DNA of 64,000 nucleotides from Malaya genurostris (Eukaryota; Arthropoda; Insecta; Diptera; Culicidae): the NCBI RefSeq assembly GCF_030247185.1, contig NC_080570.1, positions 149,824,641-149,888,640 of the forward strand, given 5' to 3'. Below, piece by piece: positions 1 through 8,961 of the stretch. Both the position numbers and the translations under genes were made by a program. Under the pieces are notes generated by a model, which was not told the DNA's origin, made no database searches, and saw nothing but the letters and a program-made list of their open reading frames with translations. How positions within the stretch are numbered: position 1 is the first letter of the stretch; the number at the start of each line of letters is the position of its first letter.

Positions 1-369
1 ATTTTTTTAAAGAATTCTTAGGAGTGTTTTCAGTTGCCAGCCAATGGTTTCCCTAATTTCACCAAAATTTTTCTCGGTAATGTGAAGTTGTGACAATACA
101 CTTGTTTAGTAATCTTAGTATTGATTTCAGTAGAATTTACAAAATCGACAAAGCTGTCGACTTTCATTTTATCCACCGTTTGCAAGGAGTTTGCAAGAGT
201 TCGGAAGAGCCTGTTCAGTGTCGATGATAAGAGAATCAAATTTAGATAATCTCAGTCACTAGAGGCATGAATTGTTGTTGTTTTTCCAAAGTAACAAGCA
301 TACATTTTAAGAATTCTAGAAGGATTTTGTTCTCTCGCCAAAACCCAACTCTGAAGAGATATCGTATAT
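1..369. other. AT-rich stretch, no gene seen
   Basis: No coding similarity, RNA gene or clear repeat could be recognised here. The one open frame, on the minus strand at 30-239, has no motif I know. Confidence 0.4.
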
Positions 370-377
370 GTTGTTAG
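370..377. repeat. Target-site duplication, left copy (hAT MITE)
   Basis: gttgttag, identical to 591-598. Confidence 0.8.
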
Positions 378-590
378 CAATGGTCCTCATGTGCACCTCG
401 TGCACTGCACAACTGGTCAAACTGTCAACTCTGTGAGAACTTGTATGCACACATTCAGGAGAGGCTTCAGTGGCTTATGCTTATGGCAGTTGAAAACAAA
501 TTGCTGGCTCAGTTGCAACGTCGAAACGGTTCTGATGTCATACCATATAAGCAGTGCACAACCCGTAAATTTAGTAACGAGACGTCACTG
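378..590. mobile_element. hAT-like MITE (copy 1), 213 bp, with 8-bp target duplication
   Basis: The left end reads caatggtcctcatgtgcacc. The right end, reverse-complemented, reads cagtgacgtctcgttac. Both resemble the ends of a longer relative at 27027-27493 (cagtggcgtctcat and cagtggtgtctcgtgac). The direct repeat gttgttag lies immediately outside at 370-377 and 591-598. An 8-bp duplication with CAGTG-type ends is characteristic of the hAT superfamily. The subterminal motif gcagtgcacaac occurs near both ends. No transposase is encoded, so it is non-autonomous. The open frames at 391-720 and 441-674 lie mostly within it and are not genes. Confidence 0.8.
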
Positions 591-598
591 GTTGTTAG
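591..598. repeat. Target-site duplication, right copy (hAT MITE)
   Basis: gttgttag, identical to 370-377. Confidence 0.8.
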
Positions 599-1176
599 AA
601 GGAATCGGGTTTGCGGGAGGAGTGTTGTGCTGGAATTGGAATACTCTAGTCCGCGACCGGTCCAAAAGAACTAGTTCTACTCGAAGATTGAGTGAACTGG
701 AGTTCTTTATTGAAGAATGATAGCTCTTTATTCTTCTCAATAGAATAGTCTTTTGAAACGTTTGCTGGTTTGAGGAATCTGGTAGAAGTTCGCGTACTTT
801 GAAAATGTATACAAAAGAGAATGATTATTGGTAGAACACATGCTAAAATACATAACATACAAAGTTTCAGAAAAACAAAAGAACGGTTCAATAGAACTAA
901 TTCTTTAGGTACAAGTATCAAGTTTTCAACAGTTCTGAAAAACTACAAAACACCACCAATAATCGTCGAATATGATGTGAAAGCTGCGCTTAAGAGCATT
1001 CTTGGAAAAAGCAAGAAATTTAAATAAATTTGTTTTAATTTTTCAAGAAAATTGCAAGATGCTCCATTCCTTCATGAAATGCAAGACTGATCACTTTCAT
1101 CACCGTTGGAGAGATATGTTTCTTGTTTTAATCCTATTGCTACATCGAAGTTACTGGCGAAGTAAAAGACAAAATA
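599..1176. other. Intergenic or intronic DNA, nothing recognised
   Basis: AT-rich, with only short open frames on both strands (for example 646-921 minus and 821-1027 plus). None carries a motif I recognise. Confidence 0.35.
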
Positions 1177-1190
1177 AAGATGGAATGCAT

Positions 1191-1263
1191 AAAAGTCACC
1201 ACTTGTGGCTGAACACACAATTTAAATCTTATTAATTTAATTTTAACTCATATTCCAATAAAT

Positions 1264-1295
<32 letters not shown>

Positions 1296-1296
1296 A
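1191..1296 (+). mobile_element. Small retroposed 3' end with poly(A) tail
   Basis: AATAAA at 1257-1262 is followed 10 bases later by an uninterrupted run of 24 A (1273-1296). The insert is flanked by near-identical 14-mers, aagatggaatgcat (1177-1190) and aagatggaatacat (1295-1308), which differ at one base. This is the structure of an L1-like retroposition event that captured only about 80 bases of a polyadenylated RNA. The source transcript cannot be named from this sequence. Confidence 0.6.
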
Positions 1297-1308
1297 GATG
1301 GAATACAT

Positions 1309-1761
1309 TGGACTGGACTTAGTTCAGAAGATGAACGTTTGGACAAACTGTGGATGAGAGTTTTAATCGTAGTTCCTAGGAGATACCCGAAAAATAGTTG
1401 TTTCTCAACTCTCGATGTTTTTTGGACATGCTAAAAAACCGGGAATTTTTAGTCTCGCGCACCGGGAGAACCGGGAAAAAACCAGGAAATTGAAATCGCT
1501 AATTCACTTGCCATCCGAGTTAGCTCAAACTTGGCATGAGCATTTTTTTTTAGATGCTTAAGCTTTTGAGCACTACCATTTTACGAAATCAGAGATGACC
1601 CCAAACCACCCCAATGACCATGTAAAGAGCAGTAATTTTCTTGAGAATGGTTATAAACTTTTCCAATTTGTTCATCTGGTTGGCAAATGTCCAAATAATT
1701 TCTTCATTTACACCGATTACCAGTTTTCGGTCCCAAAAGTATCGGAATCAGTAGTCCGACA
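1309..1761. other. Non-coding stretch with a short CCGGGAAAA-type repeat
   Basis: Around 1437-1492 there are repeated gaaccggga/accaggaaa words, a simple-sequence tract. The rest has no recognisable content and forms the left flank of the retrotransposon insertion that begins at 1777. Confidence 0.35.
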
Positions 1762-1776
1762 TTCACAAACGGAAAT
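1762..1776. repeat. Target-site duplication, left copy (retrotransposon A)
   Basis: ttcacaaacggaaat, identical to 3240-3254. Confidence 0.88.
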
Positions 1777-3239
1777 TTTTTTTTTTTTTCATAAATACGT
1801 TTATTTCATAGGCAATATACATAAGTTTTTCTTCGCCGTGGCATCTACAATACATAGTACTTTAAACCTAATACATTTCGAATATCCTATTAGTATGTTG
1901 GTATTCATTAGTTAATCTAAACACTGTTTTTATCAAGCGAGTTGCTATTATAAATTACATTAAATGAAATACATTTATTTTGTACATGGTCTTATAACTA
2001 TTTCAGGTTTGTTTGTATCAGTTCATCACTTTTATTTAATATAAGATAGCTGGCTATTGGTTGAACTCATGGAAGAGAAAACAATCTAACATAAAATAAA
2101 ATTTAAATTGGAACTCCAATGGACTTAATGAAATAATAAAGAAGTTTCATGTAAGGAACGTCACGACAAGCAAGCATGTCGCGAACTGGGACATTGGATA
2201 GTCTACCTTGGGTACGCAAGGAATTTATTAGTTGAGATCTGACATCACGATACTCCACGCATGTCCAAACAACATGGTCAATATCGCGGTAACCTTCGCC
2301 ACAAGCACAATGATTAGTCTCGGAAAGTCCAATTCGAAGGAGATGTGCATCTAACGTGTAGTGATTGGACATGAGTCTGGACATCACACGAATGAAATCT
2401 CTACTCACATCCAATCCCCTGAACCATGCCTTTGTCGATATTTTAGGAATAATTGAGTGCATCCACCGACCCAGATCATCTTTATCCCAAGAAGCTTGCC
2501 AGCTGGCAAGTGTTCTTTGGCGAGACGCGCTATAGAATTCATTGAAAGCAATTGGTCTCTCATAAATTTCACCCTCAATAGCACCACGTTTGGCTAAAAT
2601 ATCGGCTCTTTCATTGCCTGGAATGGAGCAATGAGCCGGGACCCAAACTATTGTGATTTGATAATTATTATTCAATATGACGTTCAGGCACTGTTTTATT
2701 TTGCCCAAGAAAAAAGGTTCATTTTTGCCAGCAGCCTTTGAGCGAATGGCTTCAATTGCACTCAGACTATCTGTGAAAAGAAAATAATGGTTTGGAGATA
2801 ATGTGACGATTACACTCAAACTATAATGAACTGCTGCTAACTCTGCTATATAAACAGATGCAGGTTCTTGAAGCCTAAAGGAGACCGAAACATTATTGTT
2901 GAACATACCAAACCCTGTCGCTTCTTCAATTCGCGATCCGTCCGTGTAAAACATTTTCTCAGAGTCGATATGCCTGAACTTACTTGTAAATATTTTTGGG
3001 ATTTCCAACGAGCGTAGGTGTTCCGGAATTCCACGCACTTCGCGCTGCATGGATGTGTCGAAAAATAAAGTTGAGTCAGGGACATTTAGGAGGCTGACAC
3101 GGATAGGAATATATATTGAAGGGTTGATTTCCTGTGACATATGGTTAAAATATACTGTCATGAATCTTGTTTGAGATTGAAGCTCAACTAGCCTTTCGAA
3201 GTTATTAATAACTAGGGGATTCAGTACCTCGCATCTTAT
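1777..3239 (-). mobile_element. 5'-truncated I-type non-LTR retrotransposon (copy A)
   Basis: On the minus strand this runs from within ORF2, through the RNase H coding region and a 3' UTR (2102-1790), to a poly(A) tail seen as 14 T at 1776-1789. The 15-mer ttcacaaacggaaat occurs at 1762-1776 and again at 3240-3254, marking the insertion boundaries. The 5' end is lost, as is usual when target-primed reverse transcription stops early. Its coding frame is still open, so the insertion appears fairly young. By eye its protein matches only about 60 percent of residues in the copy at 8.4-14.5 kb, so the two belong to different families. Confidence 0.88.
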
Positions 3240-3272
3240 TTCACAAACGGAAATGGCTGAAACGGTTTTCAC
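2103..3272 (-). pseudogene. ORF2 C-terminal fragment: RNase H domain of an I-type retrotransposon
   Basis: This 389-aa open frame is the C-terminal third of a retrotransposon polyprotein. RNase H removes template RNA from the RNA:DNA hybrid during reverse transcription. All four catalytic acids are visible: D111 (FYTDGS), E144 (YIAELAA), D168 (FTDSLSAIEA) and D224 (GNERADILAK), plus H214 in VPAHCSIPGN. A C-terminal Cys/His cluster follows (C322, C324, H333, C338). The endonuclease and reverse transcriptase are missing through 5' truncation. The first 11 residues (MKTVSAISVCE) are encoded by the target duplication and host flank, so the ATG at 3272 is not an element start; element sequence begins at codon 12. 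There is no sign of expression. Confidence 0.88.
3240..3254. repeat. Target-site duplication, right copy (retrotransposon A)
   Basis: ttcacaaacggaaat, identical to 1762-1776. Confidence 0.88.
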
Positions 3273-3363
3273 AAACTTAGATTCAATAGAAAGGAATCTT
3301 GGCCATATTCAAAACTGTTACGATGCAGAAAAACAAGAAAAAACATTCTAAGTTTGGCTTACT

Positions 3364-3426
3364 AATTGAAAAGAAAATATAAGCAATGTTGAATTGAAAT
3401 TGAAAAGAAAATATAAGCAATGTTGA
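3364..3426. repeat. Short tandem duplication
   Basis: The word attgaaaagaaaatataagc, continuing into aatgttga, occurs twice in succession with a period of about 35 bp. Confidence 0.7.
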
Positions 3427-3531
3427 GTAAGGCATCACTACACTACTAGATGGTTTAAAACAGGTTTTTGCGAAGCAGTTCTAATACGATAGCTTCAAAA
3501 AATACTATCTATCAATAACTATAGGAAGCAC

Positions 3532-3934
3532 AAATTAATTCGGTCCATTTTCAAAAGATGGCTCTGGCTGTTATTCTCCTGCACGACAACGCTCGACCTC
3601 ATGTCGCAAAAGACTTGAAAAAATATTTGGAAACGCTCAAGTGGGACATTTTGCCGCACCCGCCATATTCTTCTAAAATTACTGGTTCTTACATTACGGA
3701 TGCAGCACGATCTGGCAGCTCATCGGTTTACTTCTTTCGCCGAAATCGAAAATTGGCTTCAAACTTGAGTCGCCTGAAAAGACGAGACATTTTATCGAGA
3801 TGGAATTTAAAAATTGCCTGAGAGGTGGGAAAAAGTAGTAACTAGCGATGGACGATACTATGATTTATCTTCAAATTCTTTTCATATTCAAATAAATACA
3901 TTTTTCACCCATAAAAATTGGACCGAATTAATTT
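3532..3934 (+). mobile_element. Internally deleted mariner-like element with terminal inverted repeats
   Basis: The left end aaattaattcggtccattt (3532-3550) is inverted at the right end, aattggaccgaattaattt (3916-3934). The 403 bp between them keep only the C-terminal part of a mariner transposase, against roughly 1.3 kb for intact members of the family. Confidence 0.7.
3558..3890 (+). pseudogene. Mariner transposase C-terminal remnant
   Basis: The frame from 3558 gives ILLHDNARPHVA, the conserved block around the second catalytic Asp, then LPHPPYS. After a frameshift near 3680, the next frame shows MQHDLAAHRFTSF, and after further stops PERWEKVVTSDGRYYD, the typical mariner C-terminus. The helix-turn-helix domain and first catalytic Asp are absent. 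It therefore cannot make a transposase. Confidence 0.8.
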
Positions 3935-3984
3935 CTACTCCAAATAAGTTGAAACTCAAACTTGTTTTCGTTCGTCATGTCAGG

Positions 3985-4135
3985 AAGGCTTAGCACTTCG
4001 GTGCTAATTATGAATGTATTGCAATTAGCAATAACTTTACGTCTGCCTAGCGGTTTATGTTGAACTGCAGGTGGCATAACAGTTCAACACAAACTGTTAT
4101 GCACTGATGAGTCTAAGACAAAATGTAAAGATATC
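3985..4135. repeat. Hairpin repeat family H (cgtcttcgactcatcagtgc), copy 1
   Basis: The right arm contains cataacagttcaacacaaac, ttatgcactgatgagtc and then aagacaaa. The inner arms cggtttatgttgaactg and cagttcaacacaaactg are inverted. Better-preserved relatives lie at 24995-25200, 34465-34700 and 40990-41260. It encodes nothing and is probably a non-autonomous fold-back element. Confidence 0.55.
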
Positions 4136-4343
4136 GAACTCAAACTTGTTTACCAAGGAATCAAACCAAAAATCAATTCCGAATAACTGTTTTTGACGTT
4201 TTTGTTTATTGAAATAAACGAATCTGCAACAAATTCTGATAATGAAATTAGAAATGTTCTCGTTAGCCCCGCCTTTTTGGCTGACGGCATCTACTGAACC
4301 GTCGATATTGATTTAATTCTCAAGCTTTGTCTAGCCTTCAATA

Positions 4344-4703
4344 TTACGCAAAAAGGTGATGCCATCTTCTAACAAATGCCTGAAGCTCACAGTTCAACAC
4401 TTTCTCAAATATGTTAGGCAAGCTTGCTCCAATCAGCTTTAATTCCGGCTTAAAAATGTGCCTCCTAAGAAACACATCCGAAGCAATCTTATCATCTACC
4501 GACACAACCGGGGGGGCAGCAGAAACGTAGGCAGTGTAGAACTGGTACTGTTCAATTTTGCCGTCATCATGAAAGGAATTCATTTCCAGAGCAACCCTCC
4601 TCGTTCTTTGGAAAAACCTCTTCCGCATTATAGTGTCGATTGTGTAGCGCCCGATTTCTGAATCACGAAGCAAAATCATCGCTCCGTCCTTGTAATCAAA
4701 TCA
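4344..4703 (-). CDS. Unrecognised open reading frame, 111 aa from its first Met
   Basis: The ATG at 4679 opens a 111-aa frame, and the frame remains open back to a TGA at 4701-4703. I do not recognise the protein. It is mixed in composition rather than low-complexity (MILLRDSEIGRYTIDTIMRK near the start, ending VRRWHHLFA). It has basic stretches, no obvious signal peptide and no membrane segment. It lies in a repeat-free interval between a hairpin repeat and a GC-rich segment. It could be a terminal exon of a host gene, a decayed element gene, or chance. Confidence 0.25.
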
Positions 4704-5845
4704 GGACGACGAAATCGATTCTATTGTGTGGCAATATGCAAACAAATTAATAATATGAATAACCTGGATCTGGTAGCGCAAAAACGGAAAGCATCCTGAT
4801 CCTTGTTTTGTGGTGGAACCGACCGACTCACCTAGCCTAGAGCAAACAAGCGGGCCCCGGTTGGATTTCGCCAGGGGACCGACCGGCGCTTGATTTGCAA
4901 TCGAGAAATCGAGTTCCACCAGAAGAATGAAAATAACGAAAAAAAAAATAAAAACTGCACACAAACGACATCCACTCGCACCGAGCGGAAAACGAAACCG
5001 GACCTTTTTGTTTACTCGGCCGAAGAATTCGATTTTTTCAATTACTTTGCTTTTCTTCTCCGAAAGTAGCCACTCGAATCCCCGCGGTCCCCTTTCTGCC
5101 AGCAGCCTTTCGCCTTCCGAGAAACCTCGGACACCCAATCACAGGTAGTTAGGCGAATCGACTGGTGGTGGGTGCCGTGGCAAATCGGTTCTTGGGTTCT
5201 CGAGAAGATCCTCCTCCTAGGATCGATATGCCGGATCGACCGGGCGGGGGCAAAAATAACAATATTGGCCAGCAGCAGCCCCCGCCTGGAATGAATAGTG
5301 AATCCAATTGCGAAACATGGTGTGTAATCCTGGCGGTTTACATTTTAGAAATTGGTCTTTCCGTCGTCGTCGTCGGCGTCGTCCTTTCCGTTTTTTTTCT
5401 CTCCCGTATGGCAGCAGCAGTCGCACGAAAATGAAGACTTTTTCTTCGCAATAAATGCCCCATTTTCGAATACGTGATCCATTCTTCGTCGCTATTTTTT
5501 TTTTGATTTCATTCTTTTGCTGTTGCTGCTTGCCCCCCACACGGACACTCGGGGCTGTGGGGCTGGGGTCGAAATCGTGATTGAAATCTGCCAAACCGGG
5601 GTGCGGACAGGAAAACGGGCGCGCGCTCTCGCGGTATTGTGCGGTTCGATTATGATGGAAGACGAGCGTCGTTTTCTTCTGGTGATCTTTGCCCATCGCA
5701 CACGGCGCGGGGCGGGGCGGGTCGGTGGTGGACTTGGAGGAAAGGACCTTGCGAGAAAACCGAACGACAATGGCAATGTACGTTTCAATTTTGCGAATTG
5801 AACAAAATGGTCTACCAGAGAAGCGAGAAGAAAAGTCTTGACTGA
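4704..5845. other. GC-rich, apparently single-copy segment
   Basis: Much richer in G, C and CpG than the surroundings, with ggcgcggggcggggcgggtc near 5703, a gtcgtcgtcgtcgg run near 5362 and cagcagcagccccc near 5270. Overlapping frames are open on both strands (4701-5138 minus, 5165-5434 plus, 5217-5696 minus), but none shows a domain. Such composition fits a promoter or 5'-UTR region of a host gene. A minus-strand splice donor (aggctaggtgagtcgg) is readable around 4826-4841. No product can be assigned. Confidence 0.35.
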
Positions 5846-5930
5846 GATTAGCTTTTTTTCTTTTTTTTTTTTGAATGTGCGCTAAACGATTTGCAAATAG
5901 CGATTGGTTGGCATCGTTGTCTATTTGCAG

Positions 5931-5991
5931 GAATATCGAAGTTCAATACAAACGAGAATGGTGGTTGCGAGGGCAAAGTTGTTGAATCAAG
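5931..5991 (+). other. Possible 61-nt internal exon (weak)
   Basis: A pyrimidine-containing tract ending ctatttgcag at 5930 resembles a splice acceptor, and caag followed by gtaaat at 5992 resembles a donor. The segment between is open in more than one frame. There is no other support, so this is only a candidate. Confidence 0.15.
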
Positions 5992-6179
5992 GTAAATACA
6001 CATCTCCTGATGTATTCTGGCGGGGAGGAGGAAGCACAAACGTGACAGTCGATTTCGTTCGGAGTGAAAAAAAAAAAAATGTTGGACTATCTAGCGAAAT
6101 ACAATCCTCACATATTGTCCTTCAGATAAAAATTATTTATACAAAAAGTGATTCAATGATTCTCTATCCCTCGATGGCA

Positions 6180-6705
6180 GTTCCCCCCAATTCAAATTAT
6201 TCACTGGGTTTCGAGTTGTTTTCAAGCTTATTTAATAGAGTTGCTTCGTTAGCTTCATATGAACTTAGCGAGATACGTAGAAAATTAAATAAAATTGAGC
6301 TACAAATTCAAAACCACCATAACTTATTAGTAACTTATTATTAACTTATTAGTGACTTATTAGCAACAAAAGATCCACTAGGTTTCGATTTGTTTTCAAG
6401 CTTGTTTGGGAGGGGTGCTTTTTTGATTTCATACTAACTTTGCGAAATACAAAAATAAACATGAGCAACAAATTCAAACCTACCGTAACTAATTAGCAAC
6501 TTATTAACAACAAACTATGCACTGGGTTTTGAACTGTTTTCAAGCTTATATAGGGGAAATGCTTTGTCAACTTCATGGGATTAGCGAAGTACTCAACAAA
6601 AATTTTAAAAAATTGGCAACATATTCAAAATTACCGTAACTAATTAGCAACTAATTAGCAACAAATTAATCACCTATTTGCGTTATCATCGGCGTTTCAT
6701 GTTAT
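6180..6705. repeat. Dispersed repeat related to the 23.0-23.4 kb fold-back element
   Basis: Three similar blocks contain actgggttttgaactgtttt-like sequence followed by accgtaactaattagcaac. The end at 6665-6695, cacctatttgcgttatcatc, matches the terminal inverted repeat at 23346-23408. Only one terminal repeat is preserved, so this copy is incomplete and internally reiterated. Confidence 0.65.
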
Positions 6706-6916
6706 GAAACTACACCATGAATAATAGACATTGAATCATGAAGAAGTCGTTTCACCGAAAGAGTAATTAAAAACGAAAGGATTCTTAAACTTAAAAATAT
6801 CGCAAAAAACATAAATATCGCACAATTTTGAAATATGTCAAAGCGACCGTAAATGCAATGTAAACTTACATTCAAATCTAGCGACTTTCTAACATGAGAA
6901 CGACAGTTTTACTGCT

Positions 6917-7013
6917 CGACGTTTCGACGGTAGATATAGTTTCTGATGATTTTCAGATGAAAAAAGTAAAAACCCATTTTTGATAAAGATCAAAACTAAT
7001 GTTCGAAACGTCG
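6917..7013. repeat. Small inverted repeat
   Basis: cgacgtttcga (6917-6927) is exactly inverted at 7003-7013 (tcgaaacgtcg), with an inner ctgatgattttcag palindrome. The ends resemble the inverted repeat at 61.5-61.75 kb. Confidence 0.5.
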
Positions 7014-7019
7014 CACAGT

Positions 7020-8140
7020 GGTCCAAAACTGGAAAGAAGTCGGTCAAAAGTCTGTACTGACTTTTCCTGATTTTCAAGAGCTAACGTGTCTTCGAAGAAG
7101 TTTTACAAGATTATATTACGCTTCTTTTAAAAGTGGCACCTTAATTTTTGTTAAGGGGGTAGTACCAATTTCGAATAAAAATAATTTTTTTTTCACAAAA
7201 ACAAATTTTTTCTATCTCATTTTGAAGAAAAAAAACATTTGATATATTTTTGCTGAAAATATAAATAATATACAAAAATTATTTTTTGAGATATATTCAC
7301 TTTATTTTAAAAACAGAACCTACCTCTATTACCTACTACAAAATGCGCGTAAACAGGCATAAACAAGTAAGCTCATGCTTGTTTCCACCTTACCAGCCAG
7401 GTCATTTTTTCAAAATTTGTGATCAAGCCAAAAAACTGTCTGTGCAAAATCTGTGCACGATTCCCCGTTTCCGTAATAGCTGATCGGAATCATTTTGGTA
7501 AGCAAAAAAAAAAAGGTCTTACTTTTCCTACCGCTTCGTTATTTTTGGTGCTAAACTGTGATCAATTTTAAAAATCTGTAATCGATTTCAGAATCAGTGA
7601 AAATCTGTGCCATTTTTTTAAATCTGCGCAAAAGGTTGAAAATCTGTGAAACACAAATTAATCTGTGAACCTGGCATCCCTGCTTACCAGTGCAGTGAAC
7701 TGATGAGCTGCGGTTCTTTTTAAAAGAGCTGTGAGCTATTAGCTCACTTTGAAGATTCGATTCACTGGAATAGCTCAGGAGCGAATTGCCCGTCTCTACG
7801 CTCACTGCAAAAGTGAGTTACAGAAATAGCAGACGCGTGACGCCCTCCGTTCCTTAACCATTCATGTTTTCAGCATGGGCACAGTGAAAATTTGTCACAC
7901 GAATACTCAGGATATTCTCATTCGAAAATAAATTGGATTAGGAATATATTTTCCTATAAGTAATGTAAAAGTTTGCTGCACTAAGTTGCATATTTCGCTT
8001 CGGTACAAGGTTTCCTAGGTAAAAATAGGTAAAATGATGTATAACTTTTCCAGAAAAGATTAAACCTATGCATTACCTTCTACAAAATTATGGGATTTTT
8101 TATTTTCTACAACTACTAACGATTTCTGGTTTATTTATAT
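7020..8140. other. AT-rich non-coding DNA with an aatctgtg-rich tract
   Basis: Between about 7430 and 7680 the word aatctgtg (or aatctgcg) recurs at least five times (gtgcaaaatctgtgcacg, gaaaatctgtgccatt, aaaatctgtgaaacac). This is a degenerate short repeat. The rest shows nothing recognisable. Confidence 0.4.
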
Positions 8141-8149
8141 TTCATACAC

Positions 8150-8365
8150 TACTACAAAAAGGAGGTTTCTGGAACGGGTTTAAAGAGTAGATTCCGGAAA
8201 ATTATGTTTGAGGTATTTTTGAAACCAAACATGACGATTTCCGATTTACTGATATTCCTTGAAAAACCCTCAAAATATGGGTATTTTAAGAACGGATTTG
8301 ATGAATAGGTACTGGAAAGCAATATTTAGGATCGTTCCACAACAAGGATAGTGACTTCCGGTTCA
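8150..8365 (-). repeat. Satellite S1 (gtcgccatcttgga family), left fragment
   Basis: Blocks such as aacggatttgatgaatagg, tactggaaagcaat and gtgacttccggttcaatatt match the reverse orientation of the tandem family at 14.5-15.5, 47-49.5 and 52-53 kb. This fragment is interrupted by the retrotransposon inserted at 8366. Confidence 0.65.
8352..8365. repeat. Probable target-site duplication, left copy (retrotransposon B)
   Basis: tgacttccggttca, identical to 14489-14502. It falls in a recurring satellite motif, which weakens the argument slightly. Confidence 0.65.
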
Positions 8366-8961
8366 ATATTATAGTATAATTTTAAGGCACACTGCTTAAG
8401 CTCTAAGATGCCAAGGGTATTTACTAATCTTAATTACGACTAACATAAAACTAGAATAGTATCATTATGTAATGTAGCGGTAGCGGATTCTCGAGAAGCT
8501 ATCGGTAGTGGCCGGTGAATTGAATATCGCATGAGGGTCTTCCATATGCCGTTGGCGAAGATCCATGTTGGCCGCATCCTTCGGTCCGTGTGGGTCCGCG
8601 GGAAACACCCCCAGGCTACGAAGGCCCGGCGGGTGGCCCGCATGCTGGTTTTCGACTGGGGCGGCCTTCCGTGGACGATGATGGTGATGTTACGGAAGAG
8701 AATGAAAAAAAAAGTAAATATTGTGGAAACGGGGTAAAAAGGGGATGTGGGAACAAAATGTTTGAAAACGATAAAGATCTAATTAGTTGCCATCGAGATG
8801 GTGAAGAGACAGGGAAGGGGTAACGAAAAAGTTAGTGACAAAAAAAGATCTTGTTAGTTCCAATGAAGATGGTGGACAGGGACGGGGATCGAGAGAATCG
8901 GGCGGATGTTAGTGTCGAAGCTGTAGGTGGAGTTTATACTTTCTGAGCGAGGGATAACACA

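Noticed and set aside
391..720. Plus-strand 109-aa frame
   Set aside because: Lies largely within the hAT-like MITE; the same phrase (VHCTTG) appears in the minus-strand frame of the sibling MITE.
5165..5801. Overlapping frames on both strands in the GC-rich block, up to 159 aa
   Set aside because: High GC removes stop codons. The products are low-complexity (Arg/Pro/Gly-rich) and no domain is visible.
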